DNA from: Niebla homalea
Taxonomy: Eukaryota; Ascomycota; Lecanoromycetes; Lecanorales; Ramalinaceae
Reading direction: 5' to 3'
Assembly (NCBI GenBank): GCA_019925105.1
Contig: JAHGAU010000009.1
Location: 1,426,001-1,490,000, forward strand
Length of the DNA: 64,000 nucleotides
This document shows positions 23,810 to 38,428 of the stretch, one piece after another. Each line of letters starts with the position of its first letter. Within the stretch, counting starts at the first letter, position 1. A program made the translations under genes and the position numbers. The notes below the pieces were generated by a model, which saw only the letters and a list, made by a program, of their open reading frames with translations, did not search any database and had not been told where the DNA came from.

Positions 23810-24299
23810 TTGTCGGGTCCGGATTTTTTGCGATCGATTTCATGAAAATTTTGTCAAAATCACATTTCAGTTACCCATTGAACAACCACGCTTTTGGATT
23901 GGGTTAAAGTAGATAGACTGTATCTCTATATCATAAAGAATCAATGATCAAAGTTTTAGATCCAATTTCGTAGATTTAAATGGATGGCTAATAGTAGAGT
24001 AAATGTATGTTTTTGAACCCCGGAACTCGAATTTCCTGGTGGGGTAGCGGGGTAGTTAGGCCCGAGGGGCTGGATTAACCTGGGGCTCGAGAGAAATTCC
24101 AAGCAAAGAAAATATCCCCTTATAACTCAACTATAATAGCTTCATATTAGTTAAAACTAACATTAAAGCTTCTATAAGCTATAAAGACTATGTATAAGTA
24201 CTTTTAGTAAGTGTCAAAGCGCGGTTGTTAAGTACATAGCTAAATAGTGATTTTGAGAAAAAGTTCATGAAATCGGTCGCAAAAATCCGGACCCGACAA
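23810..24299. mobile_element. MITE-like element with 85-nt inverted repeats
   Basis: Left arm 23810-23894 and right arm 24215-24299 are imperfect inverted repeats of equal length. The outer ends read TTGTCGGGTCCGGA and, on the right, TCCGGACCCGACAA. Similarity runs inward through the CGATTTCATGAA and CAAAATCAC words to AACAACC(A/G)CGCTTT. The 320-nt interior is AT-rich and has no open frame of note. This is the structure of a non-autonomous DNA transposon. Mismatches include many C/T differences, which would fit age or repeat-induced point mutation. I could not see a clear target-site duplication. Confidence 0.75.
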
Positions 24300-24630
24300 A
24301 GCATGAAGGGGTAACCTAAAGCGGCTCATCTCCGACACGATGCTCGGAAATCCACCCGGCGATGCAGGGCGGAGGTATCGGCAGCGTGTAAAAGCTCTAC
24401 TTAAGGGATCTCGGGGATGTCCCAGGTCAAATCTCTTGAATCCTTCAGTCAATTATTCAGCGTGGCAAGTATACAAGAACTGCATCAACGTCCTATCTTC
24501 CATTCGCAAATACTATATAGGATACTTTTGCGTCTCAGTATCTCGCTTGGATTGTTGTCTTTCTATTCGCTGTCCTGCGCATGAATATCTGGTCTTGATA
24601 CATTGTACCTCCCCTACGAGCATTGAGATC

Positions 24631-25912
<1,282 letters not shown>

Positions 25913-26085
25913 CATCTGAAGTGAGACGCTCAAGGAGCCTAGTTCGAAATTATAATTCATGTCCTGTCTGGGGATAAACTCAGGGGTATATTTCATAACA
26001 GGAATCCAATCGCCGTGTTATTCAACGTCTGCCGGGTCGACTCGTCGCGAACGCCTGCTTCTAGGATATGCTCGTTCCACCAGAG

Positions 26086-27714
26086 TCATTTTTCATCAAT
26101 CATGCGTCCCTCCCCCTTTCCTTTACCTATGCTTTTCTGCAGTTCCTCATTCTCCAATTCCTTAGCTCCTTTTCTCCCCCTTTCCAGTCTTTCGACTCCC
26201 ATCTCAATATTCTCGATGTGCATCCTCAAAGGCACCGCCCCTTTCCCACCCAGCAACTCCACGCTGCCTACACGCTCTCTCAGATCCTCAATTTCGGCAC
26301 CCATACCCTGGAGCTTGACAAGGGTGCCACTCACGTGAGCTATAGCGTTCTTGCGGTAGAGGTTGACCTGGTTGAGCAACCGCAACTGGGAGTCGTATTT
26401 GCCGAGCTTGCTGCGGTTGCCTCCCAGCATCGTCCAGAGTTGGGACAGCACTTCGGCTCTCGAGCCTTCTGCATGCAAGTTGTCCCTGACGGCGATCCCA
26501 TGGATCACATCCAAACGGTCTTCCAGATTCTGCAGCAGCAGTAACAGTGCCTGGGCTTCAATTACCAGCTGATTGATCTCGTCTTCAACAACCCGTGTGT
26601 GCTGAATGTACTGATCGAGCAGCACATCCTCGGTGAACTTGATGGGCTGGAAGGGAGCGAAGAGGCGATCACCAAAGAAGGCCGCGATTGCCCCTTGACC
26701 CGCGTCTCTCTCCGCAATGCCATCAAGCACCCTCTTTGTCCATCTCGCGGTGGCAAGGATATTGTCAACCCCCCTACCTACGTGGCTATTGAACTTCTGA
26801 AGATCATATGCCGCGATCCGTGCAGTTTCGATGAAACCGTCAAACTCAAGCACGAGCTCATTCTTCGAATGAAGCTGGCTGAAGCGGACGACTTGCCGTA
26901 GGTCACGTATGGAAGTCTCCCCACGCTTCATATCCAGAGGTAGGCTGACGCCACCGGCCGACTCCTGCATGACTTCTTCGAACCTGTTCTGCACACTGAC
27001 CAGTTGATCAAATTGCACTGGTGGCGGATTCTCGCCTTCACAATTTACTGACAGCGAGGAGTGGCATATAGGGAGATCTAAGAATCTCATCCCTGGAATC
27101 CGGCAGACTGGGGAAAGAGCGCTGCTCAGTGAGGCGAATAGGAGATTGCGGAGGAAGACCACGGATCCGAAGAGGAGGTAGGCCACAAGGAGATAGGCGA
27201 TGGGTGTTTTGGCCTTCTGAAATGTACTACCAAGCACTTCGTAGATCCACACAAGTATAGGTCTGAGGATGCTAGATGCTACTTCAAGCGCGGCTTCGGC
27301 TCGATCCTGCATTGTTGGCGTCGGTATGCTTGATTTGCCAGGTGGTTGGCTTTCGCCCTCAGATTTTGTCAACTGCTGCTTTTTGGGCGTCGCTTCATTG
27401 GTCTGTTCCCTCGGCCTCTCTTCTCCCAGCCAGGATCCGCCAACACTGCCACCATCATGAATCGACGGCATGATCAATTCAGGTTCGGCGCTTACGGATG
27501 ATCTTGTCTTCCTCGGTGGACGCTTTCGAGGACTTTCTGCGGCCTGGGTGGACCTTTCCGCAGATCGTCGAGCCTTCCTGATGAAGTCGGCCTGTCGAGA
27601 CTCGGACATAGTGGGCGGTGGGGTGTATTCGTCGTCGCCATCGCTCCCAAGAGCCCAGGACTGGCTCAAAACTGGCTTTGGCAGAGGACGAGCAGGCGTT
27701 CGCTCGCGAACCAT
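26086..27714 (-). CDS. Single-pass membrane protein, fungal-specific, function unknown
   Basis: One uninterrupted ATG frame of 542 residues. The N-terminal 135 residues are basic, Pro/Ser-rich and probably disordered. A hydrophobic segment at about 171-189 (PIAYLLVAYLLFGSVVFL) is a likely membrane span, preceded by a weaker amphipathic stretch at 141-160. The C-terminal 300 residues are soluble and helical (DIRQVVRFSQLHSKNELVLEFD type sequence) with heptad-like stretches, ending in a Lys/Gly-rich tail. The domain pattern, a disordered basic head, a single span and a large coiled tail, fits a nuclear-envelope or ER-anchored protein, but that is inference and I recognise no named family. Tail-to-tail with the reductase, 173 nt apart. 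Confidence 0.8.
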   Translation of the reverse strand: MVRERTPARPLPKPVLSQSWALGSDGDDEYTPPPTMSESRQADFIRKARRSAERSTQAAESPRKRPPRKTRSSVSAEPELIMPSIHDGGSVGGSWLGEERPREQTNEATPKKQQLTKSEGESQPPGKSSIPTPTMQDRAEAALEVASSILRPILVWIYEVLGSTFQKAKTPIAYLLVAYLLFGSVVFLRNLLFASLSSALSPVCRIPGMRFLDLPICHSSLSVNCEGENPPPVQFDQLVSVQNRFEEVMQESAGGVSLPLDMKRGETSIRDLRQVVRFSQLHSKNELVLEFDGFIETARIAAYDLQKFNSHVGRGVDNILATARWTKRVLDGIAERDAGQGAIAAFFGDRLFAPFQPIKFTEDVLLDQYIQHTRVVEDEINQLVIEAQALLLLLQNLEDRLDVIHGIAVRDNLHAEGSRAEVLSQLWTMLGGNRSKLGKYDSQLRLLNQVNLYRKNAIAHVSGTLVKLQGMGAEIEDLRERVGSVELLGGKGAVPLRMHIENIEMGVERLERGRKGAKELENEELQKSIGKGKGEGRMIDEK

Positions 27715-28199
27715 CTTAAACTCAAGACACAGACCTCGAACTAGATTTGTCAGGCGTCAACTTCTGAGGGGATCCAGAAAATGTCCGAGTGCGTAGATTC
27801 GACTCTCAGGGCTCGAGTAGCATACTGGGGAGACGAGATTGCTCAGCTGCGAACAGATGGGAAGGGGGAAACGAGGTTTGTTGACAAAGTGTGGCCATGT
27901 GTTGCAATCATCTCCTCATAGCTTCAAGTCAAACATTGTGACCTGTTGCAACAACAGCTCGGATCATGGGACTTTGGGTTGTAGGAGTGTAACACCTGCA
28001 AATGAAGTTGGAGGATACCGTAAGATAATGGCACGGCGTATAACACATTGAAAGTTGGACGAATCACGGGCGCATTACATCGAATCAGTTTGCGAATGAC
28101 CTCATAATTATGTCGGCCGCGTATGTTTGCTTGGTTTGCCTTAAGTGTCTCAACTTCCGAAGTTCCGCCGGTTCAGGTTGGCATTTGAAGTAGAACTGT
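27715..28199. other. Divergent intergenic region
   Basis: 485 nt between the membrane-protein start and the ThrRS start; presumably both promoters. No conserved frame, RNA gene or repeat seen. Confidence 0.5.
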
Positions 28200-29891
28200 A
28201 TGTATCTCGACACCAATGCAATTCCTAAGCATTGTCACTTGATGCGGCCGTTTTGGTCTACAAGCGCACAAAAATGGGGATCTGTCTACCCTCTTGTTCG
28301 AGCTGATGCTGGGTTTTGGCTTCACCAAAGAGTTTCCATCCGCACTCTGAACAATGGTTCTGGTCTGCATGAGTCTGGCAATGCTTCTGCCAGAAGTTCA
28401 GACCGGACCCAGGCCGCCAACGTTCTGGCAAAGGATCATCGAAAGATAGGCAGCGAGCAATCCCTATGGACCCTTCACCAATCTAGCCCTGGCTCTCCCA
28501 TTTTTACCCCTGAAGGCACACATGTCTTTCAGAAGCTTCAAGCTTTCCTTCGAGCCCAGTATCCAGCGTTTGGTTTTCAGGAGGTAGTCACCCCTACAAT
28601 TTTCAAGAAGTCGCTGTGGGAGCAATCTGGCCATTGGCAGAACTATAAAGATGACATGTTCATCGTGAGAAGCGGCAAGCATTCATCTTCCCAGTCACTT
28701 CCCTCCTCCCAGGATGGTACCCAATTTCAGCCTCCCAGTACCGACATTGATACTGGAGACGATGCTTTTGGATTGAAACCTATGAATTGCCCTGGTCACT
28801 GTCTCCTTTTCGCAAGCCAACGGAGGAGCTACAATGATCTGCCCTTGCGATATGCAGACTTCAGTCCACTTCATAGAGACGAGATTTCCGGTGCTTTGAC
28901 CGGTTTGACAAGAGTTCGACGCTTTCATCAAGATGACGGGCACATATTTTGTCGCCCCTCCCAAGTCAAGTCAGAGATCATGAAATCTTTGGAGCTGATG
29001 AGGGCAACCTATGATGCTTTTGGTATCCAAGACTATCATTTCGTGCTGAGCACACGACCAGCGAAAGATTTCATTGGCACCGAACACGAATGGGATAGAG
29101 CTGAAAGGCAACTGGAAAGAGCTCTCGAGCGTTGGTCAAAGACACTCATCTACAATAAGGGCGATGGCGCCTTCTATGGGCCTAAAATAGATGCAATTCT
29201 AAAGGATACTGATGGCAAGAGTCATCAGATTGGTACCATCCAGCTAGATTTTCAGCTTCCTAGACGCTTCGACCTTCGTTATATTGCGGCCATGGATGAG
29301 TCAAAACCCGATGGCGAACCCGGAGGAACTGTCAGACGCACAGAGGAGCAAGACTTGGAGAGTTTCAGTGCGGACGAAGGGGGCCTCGCTACACCTATCA
29401 TGATCCATCGGGCCATTCTCGGATCCCTAGAGCGCTTCATGGCCCTCTTGATGGAACAAAATCAAGGCAAATGGCCTTTCTGGCTCAATCCTCGTCCAGT
29501 AATCGTCCTCACCGTCAATGATGATAAAGATGTCCAAGCATTTGCAGAAACAGTGGTCCGTAGGCTAAGTAATCTTGAGTCATCCAAACTTCCGCGACCT
29601 CAGTCATTGATCTACTACAAAGTTGATTTGGACAACAGCAATGAAACAATGAGCAAGAAAATTGCATTGGCCAAACAGAACGCTTACTCCATCATTGTTG
29701 TCATTGGCAAGAAAAATGTCGAAAAGGCATATCTAGATGTAGATATGTCTGGCGTCCTTGACAGGCCAAAGCTGCGGGAAATTTTGGGCAGGTCAGAAGG
29801 TCCCTCGCAACACAGCAATGTTTCGCGGATACAATTGTCGACAGAGGAGCTGCAGCAAATGGTGCGAGTCATGACAGACGAGTACATTTAG
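28200..29891 (+). CDS. mst1: Mitochondrial threonyl-tRNA synthetase
   Basis: An intronless frame of 563 residues. The N-terminal 60-70 residues are rich in Arg/Ser/Gln with few acids, as in a mitochondrial presequence; initiation at the second ATG (28242, MRPFWSTSAQKWG) is also possible. The class II core follows: SPIFTPEGTHVFQKLQAFLR, FGFQEVVTPTIFKKSLWEQSGHW, the zinc/threonine cysteine in MNCPGHCLLF, motif 2 in RDEISGALTGLTRVRRFHQDD and motif 3 in ILGSLERFMALL. A short anticodon-binding domain ends the protein. The TGS and editing domains of the cytosolic enzyme are absent, which marks the short mitochondrial form charging mitochondrial tRNA-Thr. Its stop is only 96 nt from the convergent glutathione reductase stop. 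Confidence 0.94.
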   Translation: MYLDTNAIPKHCHLMRPFWSTSAQKWGSVYPLVRADAGFWLHQRVSIRTLNNGSGLHESGNASARSSDRTQAANVLAKDHRKIGSEQSLWTLHQSSPGSPIFTPEGTHVFQKLQAFLRAQYPAFGFQEVVTPTIFKKSLWEQSGHWQNYKDDMFIVRSGKHSSSQSLPSSQDGTQFQPPSTDIDTGDDAFGLKPMNCPGHCLLFASQRRSYNDLPLRYADFSPLHRDEISGALTGLTRVRRFHQDDGHIFCRPSQVKSEIMKSLELMRATYDAFGIQDYHFVLSTRPAKDFIGTEHEWDRAERQLERALERWSKTLIYNKGDGAFYGPKIDAILKDTDGKSHQIGTIQLDFQLPRRFDLRYIAAMDESKPDGEPGGTVRRTEEQDLESFSADEGGLATPIMIHRAILGSLERFMALLMEQNQGKWPFWLNPRPVIVLTVNDDKDVQAFAETVVRRLSNLESSKLPRPQSLIYYKVDLDNSNETMSKKIALAKQNAYSIIVVIGKKNVEKAYLDVDMSGVLDRPKLREILGRSEGPSQHSNVSRIQLSTEELQQMVRVMTDEYI

Positions 29892-29987
29892 ACAAGGAAT
29901 CGATATTGAATCTATACATCTGGCTGCTGTCCCTGCTCTTGGCTTTTTTCTCAACGTACACTGTGGCCCGTATTCGACAGGGTCGAA

Positions 29988-33236
<3,249 letters not shown>

Positions 33237-34247
33237 ATGGGAGTGGGACTCCCAGTGCCGTTCTTGGTTGGCGGCGTCGAGATCCAAGAACGTCGTCCTA
33301 AATACAGGAACGAGCCCCGCCGCAAACGTCTCGCCTTTGTCATTCCCCACAAGAAGCATAACGAGCGCAATAACAACTGGGCCCTGGCCCCCAACGGCTA
33401 TGTCCGAAATGAACAAGAGCGCTGGGACTCTAAACAGTTGGAAGTTCAACAACGTTTCATGCATTATGACAGGATGTTGCAGTTCCAACTTGAGCAACAG
33501 CGAATGCAGCTTCAGGCGCCGATGGTAGCACAATTAGGTCACCAACCGGGTCAAGGTCACCAACAGGGTCAAGGTCACCAACAGGGTCAAGGTCACCAAC
33601 AGGGTCAAGGTCACCAACAGGGTCAAGGTCACCAACAGGGTCAAGGTCACCAACAGGGTCAAGGTCACCAACAGGGTCAAGGTCACCAACAGGGTCAAGG
33701 TCACCAACAGGGTCAAGGTCACCAACAGGGTCATCCTCAGATTCACCCTCAAGATCCTCGACAACATTGTGACCATCATGGGCTTCGTCGAGATGCTCGC
33801 CACCCTCGCCGCGAAGGCCCCAACAAGATGATCGAAATCCTGAGCGACAGTGAGCAATCTTCTGACGACGACGACGACGGCAGCAGCAGCAGTGATGACC
33901 AACCTCCTCGTCGCAGTTGCAGTCGCAGCCATGGTCGCAACACCCCTCGCATCGTCCTTGCCAGGCCCAAGACCAAACACAAGGAGCCACTCCGCCTCAA
34001 ACCTGCCAAGAGACGTGGCAGTAGGCACCGAGGCTCCTCTTCTTCAGATTCCGACAGTGACAGCAATGCCACTGTCCTCCGTGCTTTCAAGCACGCCTTG
34101 AAGCATGGTCGAGGACGGTCTAGGTCAAGACCACGCAGCAGCATCCGACGGACAAAGGTCATCTATGAAGAAGATGACCCGTATTACTCTTCTGATGATA
34201 GCTTTGATGGCAAGAACCGACCTGGCAGATTGAGAGTGAGGAAGTAG
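33237..34247 (+). CDS. Repeat-containing basic/acidic low-complexity protein
   Basis: An ATG frame of 336 residues starting MGVGLPVPFLVGGVEIQERR. It has four parts: a basic N-terminus (about 1-90) ending in a Gln-rich helix; ten exact copies of the hexapeptide GQGHQQ (about 105-164); a His/Pro/Arg stretch leading to an acidic Ser/Asp block (ILSDSEQSSDDDDD); and Arg/Ser-rich segments with further SDSDSD and SSDD motifs. Arg-Ser repeats and acidic Ser clusters resemble nuclear RNA-processing or chromatin scaffold proteins and look rich in casein-kinase-2 sites, but no domain is recognised. The start at 33237 is the first ATG; the frame upstream opens with a TTG. The whole protein may evolve fast. 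Confidence 0.65.
   Translation: MGVGLPVPFLVGGVEIQERRPKYRNEPRRKRLAFVIPHKKHNERNNNWALAPNGYVRNEQERWDSKQLEVQQRFMHYDRMLQFQLEQQRMQLQAPMVAQLGHQPGQGHQQGQGHQQGQGHQQGQGHQQGQGHQQGQGHQQGQGHQQGQGHQQGQGHQQGQGHQQGHPQIHPQDPRQHCDHHGLRRDARHPRREGPNKMIEILSDSEQSSDDDDDGSSSSDDQPPRRSCSRSHGRNTPRIVLARPKTKHKEPLRLKPAKRRGSRHRGSSSSDSDSDSNATVLRAFKHALKHGRGRSRSRPRSSIRRTKVIYEEDDPYYSSDDSFDGKNRPGRLRVRK
33549..33728 (+). repeat. 18-bp coding minisatellite, ten copies
   Basis: The unit GGTCAAGGTCACCAACAG occurs ten times in a row without a mismatch, each coding GQGHQQ. A diverged half unit precedes it (GGTCACCAACCG) and one follows (GGTCATCCTCAG). Because the unit is a multiple of three and open in other frames, long antisense frames appear across it; these are shadows. 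Confidence 0.97.
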
Positions 34248-34761
34248 GATTTTCATGGGGTGGGCGATTCATCGTGTTAGGTTATATTTTGGGGTTTTCA
34301 CCGTCTGCCTCAATATCTTCCCGCTCTTCTTTTCGGTTTATCTTCGAGCGGAAAGCATTGGATTCGGTGTACTCAACAACTGTTCACAGCGCTCATTGGA
34401 AGCTAATCTCTCTGATACGATGGCATACCCGGATCGGAATCGGATGGTTTTCTGCTACTGTACAATACGACAAATTTGCAGATATCGCAGAAGAACTTTC
34501 TTCTGGATGACAACATGCCTTGTGCACACCATGCAGCATTCTGCTTCTAGATTAATTATGATACGCATGTTTGGCCTGCTTTGCTCAACCCACAAATCTC
34601 ACTGCAATACCATCAATTCACATTACTTTCATTCATTTCCTTCATTTCCCGGCTTGGGAGCATACTCTCTGGTGACTTTTGCTTGTCCCGAGTGTTTGAC
34701 TGCCCGAGGACACCATAAAGGGTTTGTGCACCTTAAACGGATTAGGAGTTGCGTAAGTTGA
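34248..34761. other. Convergent intergenic gap
   Basis: 514 nt between the repeat-protein stop and the Rok1 stop. No gene or repeat supported. Confidence 0.5.
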
Positions 34762-37005
34762 TCATTGAAACCCATTCCACTCCACACCATCAGACCCGCC
34801 ATCCTCGACGTCCGCAACTTCGCGACGCGCCCGCGATCCAGCCACAGCCCCTTTCTTCCTATTCTCCATCCGCCTACCGTACCCGCTCTTGGTACTGATC
34901 CGCATTTTCTTCGACTTCCGCAGATCCACCCCCTCAGCCGGCTGCTGTCTCCTACTCTCGACTCCTTTCCGCTTCAAAGTCTTCCTAGTCTGCTTACTAA
35001 CATCCGGCAACGAGTCCAGAAGCCACTGCTGCACCCCTTCGCCATCATCACCACCATCACCAACTTGGCCCTTCACCGGCTGCTTCCTCTTTCCCTTCGC
35101 TCTCTCACTCGCGGCAATGACATTAGCGACGTTCTTGACGTAGGGTATGTCTTCTTTGGTGTATAAGGTCACCGCCACCCCCCCTTCCCTTCCCTGCCTG
35201 CCCGTCCGCCCAGCTCGGTGCACATACGACACCCCAGTGTTGGGGATGTCATAATTCACCACGCCATTCATCCCCCGGAAATCCATACCCCGCGACAGCA
35301 GATCCGTCGTGATCAGGATCCAGATCTCACCCCGACGGAACCCGGCCATCACGATCGAGCGTGCGGCGTCGGAGAGGTCCGAATGGAGGACGGCGATGCG
35401 GGAGGAGCCGCCGGCTTCGGGGGGGATGTCGTAGAGGAGTTCAGAGTGGAGGGCGATGGCGCGGGCGATTGTTTGGGTGAAAACGAGGAACGGTGGTTGG
35501 AGGGAGGCATTTGTCGTCTTTGCTGATGAGGGGGACGGCGAGGATGATGACGCGCTGGTGGAGGGGTGTATGAGCTGGCGGAGAGCGAGGAGTTTCCCGT
35601 GTTCGGATGCGACGTAGATGAGGCGGTGGGAGATGTTGGGAACGGCGGAGTCTTTGAGACCGACGACGAGGCGAAGAATGTAATACGGTGGTGCTGGACT
35701 TGGGATATTGAGATGTTTCTGGCGATCAAGAATGAGAGTTTTGGCAAGTGATTCAACAGAAGAGCCTATTGTTGCGGACCATAGACTCATTTGTAATAAT
35801 GGTGATGTGCATGCACTCCAAATATCAACAGTCTGTTGCCGGAAGAGAGGGTCAAGCAAGACGTCTGCTTCGTCAAGAATCAGATGTTTGATAGCAGGTA
35901 GCAATGCAAGAGCTGAGTTTGGCGGGGAAGAGAGGGCATGGACGAGCAATAATGGCGTGGAGACCAAGATATGCGTTTTGACCAGAAAGTCATGCTTGGA
36001 ATTGCCTTGTGCACTATCGCCATTCTGTATATCGTCCCGGCTTCCATCCATGGCCAGCAGATGCTCGTGCAATCGCATGCCTTTACGCATGGCCGCGACT
36101 TTTATTCCCGTGCCTGTAGCCAATTTTCTCCCTTCGTTGACGATCTGATCGACCAACTCATGGGTTGGGGCAATGATAAGAGCTTGCACCTCATTTTCTG
36201 CATTGACTTTGGTGGTTGATTGAGCCTTCGATTGGAAGCGAAGCTCAAGCAGCCGTTGCAACGTTGGTATTAGAAAAGCCAACGTTTTACCACTACCCGT
36301 GGGCGCAACGGTCAATAGGTCAACATGAGATCGAAGATGGTCCCTTCTCTTCGAATACTTTGCAGGCAAGCCTCGCTCCTCGTCTGAGCCTAGAAACAAC
36401 GGAAGGCTCCCAATTTGTACCTCTGTGGGTTCCCGATATCCCTGTCTGCTCAGATTTTCAGTCAATCGTCGAGATATATGGAATCGTGAGTGAAGCTCTG
36501 CAAAGGAGGTCAGAGGTTGCGGCGCCAATTGAGTCAAAGCAGTCTTCTCCCTCGCGTCTGATTTCTTGGCTGTCTTTGTGTCATCCTCTGGTAGGATAGT
36601 GATCTTGAGCTTGTTCTTTTTGAGAATTTGTCTACGATCTTGCTCGGCCATCAGAGGCATCGTCTCGTTCGCAATTTGGTTGATTTGACCTGATGACTTC
36701 TCCGCGGCAGCAACGCCACTGCCATCTAGGGTATTACCAATGCTTATGGCAGCAGACGATTCAGCTGAAGCCAAAAGATCAAGCTCTGAGGGAACCTGCT
36801 CGTCTTCTGCTTGAGGCCTTCCACTTCTTTTGCGCTTCTTGCCTCGCGGAGGCAAATCTGAGAGCCCATCGACTATAACAGAATCTTCGTGCTCATTAAC
36901 TCCATTTCGAATGCCAGCGGATGGAACTTTAGCTGCTGGCCCAGCTGCAATGGCTTTTGCTTTCTTGACGTTGGTTGATCTGGTCAAGATTTTGAAAACC
37001 TCCAT
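34762..37005 (-). CDS. rok1: DEAD-box ATP-dependent RNA helicase ROK1 (DDX52 family)
   Basis: An intronless frame of 747 residues starting MEVFKILTRSTNVKK, the usual Rok1 beginning. Motifs in order: Q motif GYREPTEVQIGSLP, Walker A APTGSGKT, PTHELVDQI, LDEADVLLD, SAT, VFTQT, TTDLLSRGMD and HRAGRTGRQGR. The N-terminal 140 residues are Lys/Glu-rich and the C-terminus is highly basic (KSKKMRISTKSGYGRRMENRKK type). Rok1 acts in the nucleolus in 18S rRNA maturation, releasing snR30 from pre-40S particles in yeast. Compared with minimal DEAD-box proteins there are Ser-rich insertions in the second RecA lobe (about 490-510). The gene reads in the same direction as the ATP synthase subunit g gene upstream, 517 nt away. 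Confidence 0.94.
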   Translation of the reverse strand: MEVFKILTRSTNVKKAKAIAAGPAAKVPSAGIRNGVNEHEDSVIVDGLSDLPPRGKKRKRSGRPQAEDEQVPSELDLLASAESSAAISIGNTLDGSGVAAAEKSSGQINQIANETMPLMAEQDRRQILKKNKLKITILPEDDTKTAKKSDAREKTALTQLAPQPLTSFAELHSRFHISRRLTENLSRQGYREPTEVQIGSLPLFLGSDEERGLPAKYSKRRDHLRSHVDLLTVAPTGSGKTLAFLIPTLQRLLELRFQSKAQSTTKVNAENEVQALIIAPTHELVDQIVNEGRKLATGTGIKVAAMRKGMRLHEHLLAMDGSRDDIQNGDSAQGNSKHDFLVKTHILVSTPLLLVHALSSPPNSALALLPAIKHLILDEADVLLDPLFRQQTVDIWSACTSPLLQMSLWSATIGSSVESLAKTLILDRQKHLNIPSPAPPYYILRLVVGLKDSAVPNISHRLIYVASEHGKLLALRQLIHPSTSASSSSPSPSSAKTTNASLQPPFLVFTQTIARAIALHSELLYDIPPEAGGSSRIAVLHSDLSDAARSIVMAGFRRGEIWILITTDLLSRGMDFRGMNGVVNYDIPNTGVSYVHRAGRTGRQGREGGVAVTLYTKEDIPYVKNVANVIAASERAKGKRKQPVKGQVGDGGDDGEGVQQWLLDSLPDVSKQTRKTLKRKGVESRRQQPAEGVDLRKSKKMRISTKSGYGRRMENRKKGAVAGSRARREVADVEDGGSDGVEWNGFQ

Positions 37006-37522
37006 GTCGCCTGTGCGCTCGTTCGCAAGAACTCACGAGGATCTCAATCTATCAAAGTCATCTATACTTTAATCATCACTGGTTGGGACCGCTCGTGTCC
37101 TGAAGTATTATTTCTTGCCTGATCACTTTCACACACGCTGTGAAATGATTTTCGACATCGAAATCGGAGGCTTGTGTGGCTTGTCTGTTGTGCGCAGCTT
37201 CCAGCATGCGTGACCTGTTGTGCACACAAAATTGCTAGAATATTCGTTCATCGGGCTGTACAAAAAGGAATCAAGAGCAAGTTGCCGGTCTTGTATCATG
37301 TCACTGTTCACATTTCAATTTTGAAAGAGTGAAGGAAGGAATCTGCCGAACAATTGCCAGTTTCCAAATTCTTTTCGTTGAGCTGTTGTACAAAGAAGTT
37401 TCTCTATAATTTCCCGATATGTGCAAAAGCAATGGGCTGTGATGGACCCGTGGTACCATCATCGCTGCCCATCCAGTTCTCACGTCTTGACCACCGGCAA
37501 CTAGACACTTTCTTAGCTATCT
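37006..37522. other. Intergenic region between rok1 and atp20
   Basis: 517 nt upstream of rok1 and downstream of the subunit g gene. No conserved frame or RNA gene seen. Confidence 0.5.
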
Positions 37523-38428
37523 TCAATGATCCTCATGATGAACTTCTCCCCTGTAGCCCACCAACTTCATCCTCCCAATCATCTCGCCCACAGTGAAGAA
37601 GCCCAGTACCTCTGCTCCTATCACGCCTGCTGAGATCATCTGTTCCCTGCTCATGTTCCGCACATTGTTCAAGACTTCCATCGGATTCCTGCTAGTTGTA
37701 CCTGACGATCTGAAAGCTGCGGTTGGGTTTCTGGCTACAGAGAGGACTGGCTCATAGAACTTCTGGAACGTGGCAAGATCTCTGCAGAACAAAGTAAGTA
37801 CGGAAAAAGGTCCAGAGTGCCTTTGAAGGCTAAATTAATGGGGGATCGTACGGCGGACTCATCTTTTGACCTCTGAAAACGATCTTTGTGAGCTCGAAAC
37901 CAACCTTAGAGTAGTATATCGTGGGAGGAATCATTGCTGGAGAAGATTCGTCAGCATATACTTTGAAGCTCCTTTCGAGCTCCTGCATTCAAAGTCGTAG
38001 CAGATCGGAGCTCAGCATGGCGCGCCCTCAGAACCAGGACGCCCAGGAAAGCTTAGGTGTAATAACACTTTGATCGCATCTCCCTGACCACGTGCGCGAC
38101 CAATTGCGCTCCGCATGCGAAAGTACCATGGCATCGAGGGTATAAACGCACTCTGTACGAAAGCGATGAGGCGACCAGTCCTCCCTCCTATCCTTTCTAC
38201 AGCGCTGCCGATACGTTGTGAAGCACCGCTCACGACTGACCCGGCCGAGGAAGTGACCTTGGAGAGGCCTTGAGAAGCTTTTGACTGAGTCTCCGAGGCC
38301 ACTTCCTTGCTCTTTGAGGCAGCACCTGATGCTGCCTCCTGAGTTGACGCGTATCTGCGAGGGGGGGTCTGTCGTTGGAGGAAGCGGGTGCGCCGGAGCA
38401 TCAAACGGGGGGTTACCGTCGACGACAT
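37523..38428 (-). CDS. atp20: Mitochondrial F1F0-ATP synthase subunit g
   Basis: Three minus-strand exons (38428-38152, 37936-37852, 37781-37523) give 206 residues. The N-terminus (MSSTVTPRLMLRRTRFLQRQTPPRRY) is a mitochondrial presequence. It is followed by an Ala/Ser/Lys-rich helix region and GGRTGRLIAFVQ, then, across a 215-nt intron, MIPPTIYYSKVGFELTKIVF with RGQKMSPP. The last exon carries ATFQKFYEPVLSVARNP and the glycine-rich membrane helix GVIGAEVLGFFTVGEMIGRMKLVGY, which contains the GxxxG-type dimer motif region typical of subunit g. Subunit g (Atp20) is peripheral to catalysis and needed for ATP synthase dimers and crista shape. The middle exon (85 nt) is too short to stand out as a frame. 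Confidence 0.92.

Noticed and set aside
24340..24630. In-frame upstream extension of the reductase
   Set aside because: It lacks similarity to the family, is Cys/Arg-rich, and the family start MVQNKGLIF fits the ATG at 24631.
33549..33728. Regular repeats resembling a CRISPR array
   Set aside because: Units are contiguous with no spacers and are coding; the genome is eukaryotic.
33457..34028. Long antisense frames across the 18-bp repeat
   Set aside because: The repeat unit is a multiple of three and lacks stops in several frames, so these are produced by the repeat; the plus-strand frame has the ATG and a non-repetitive continuation.
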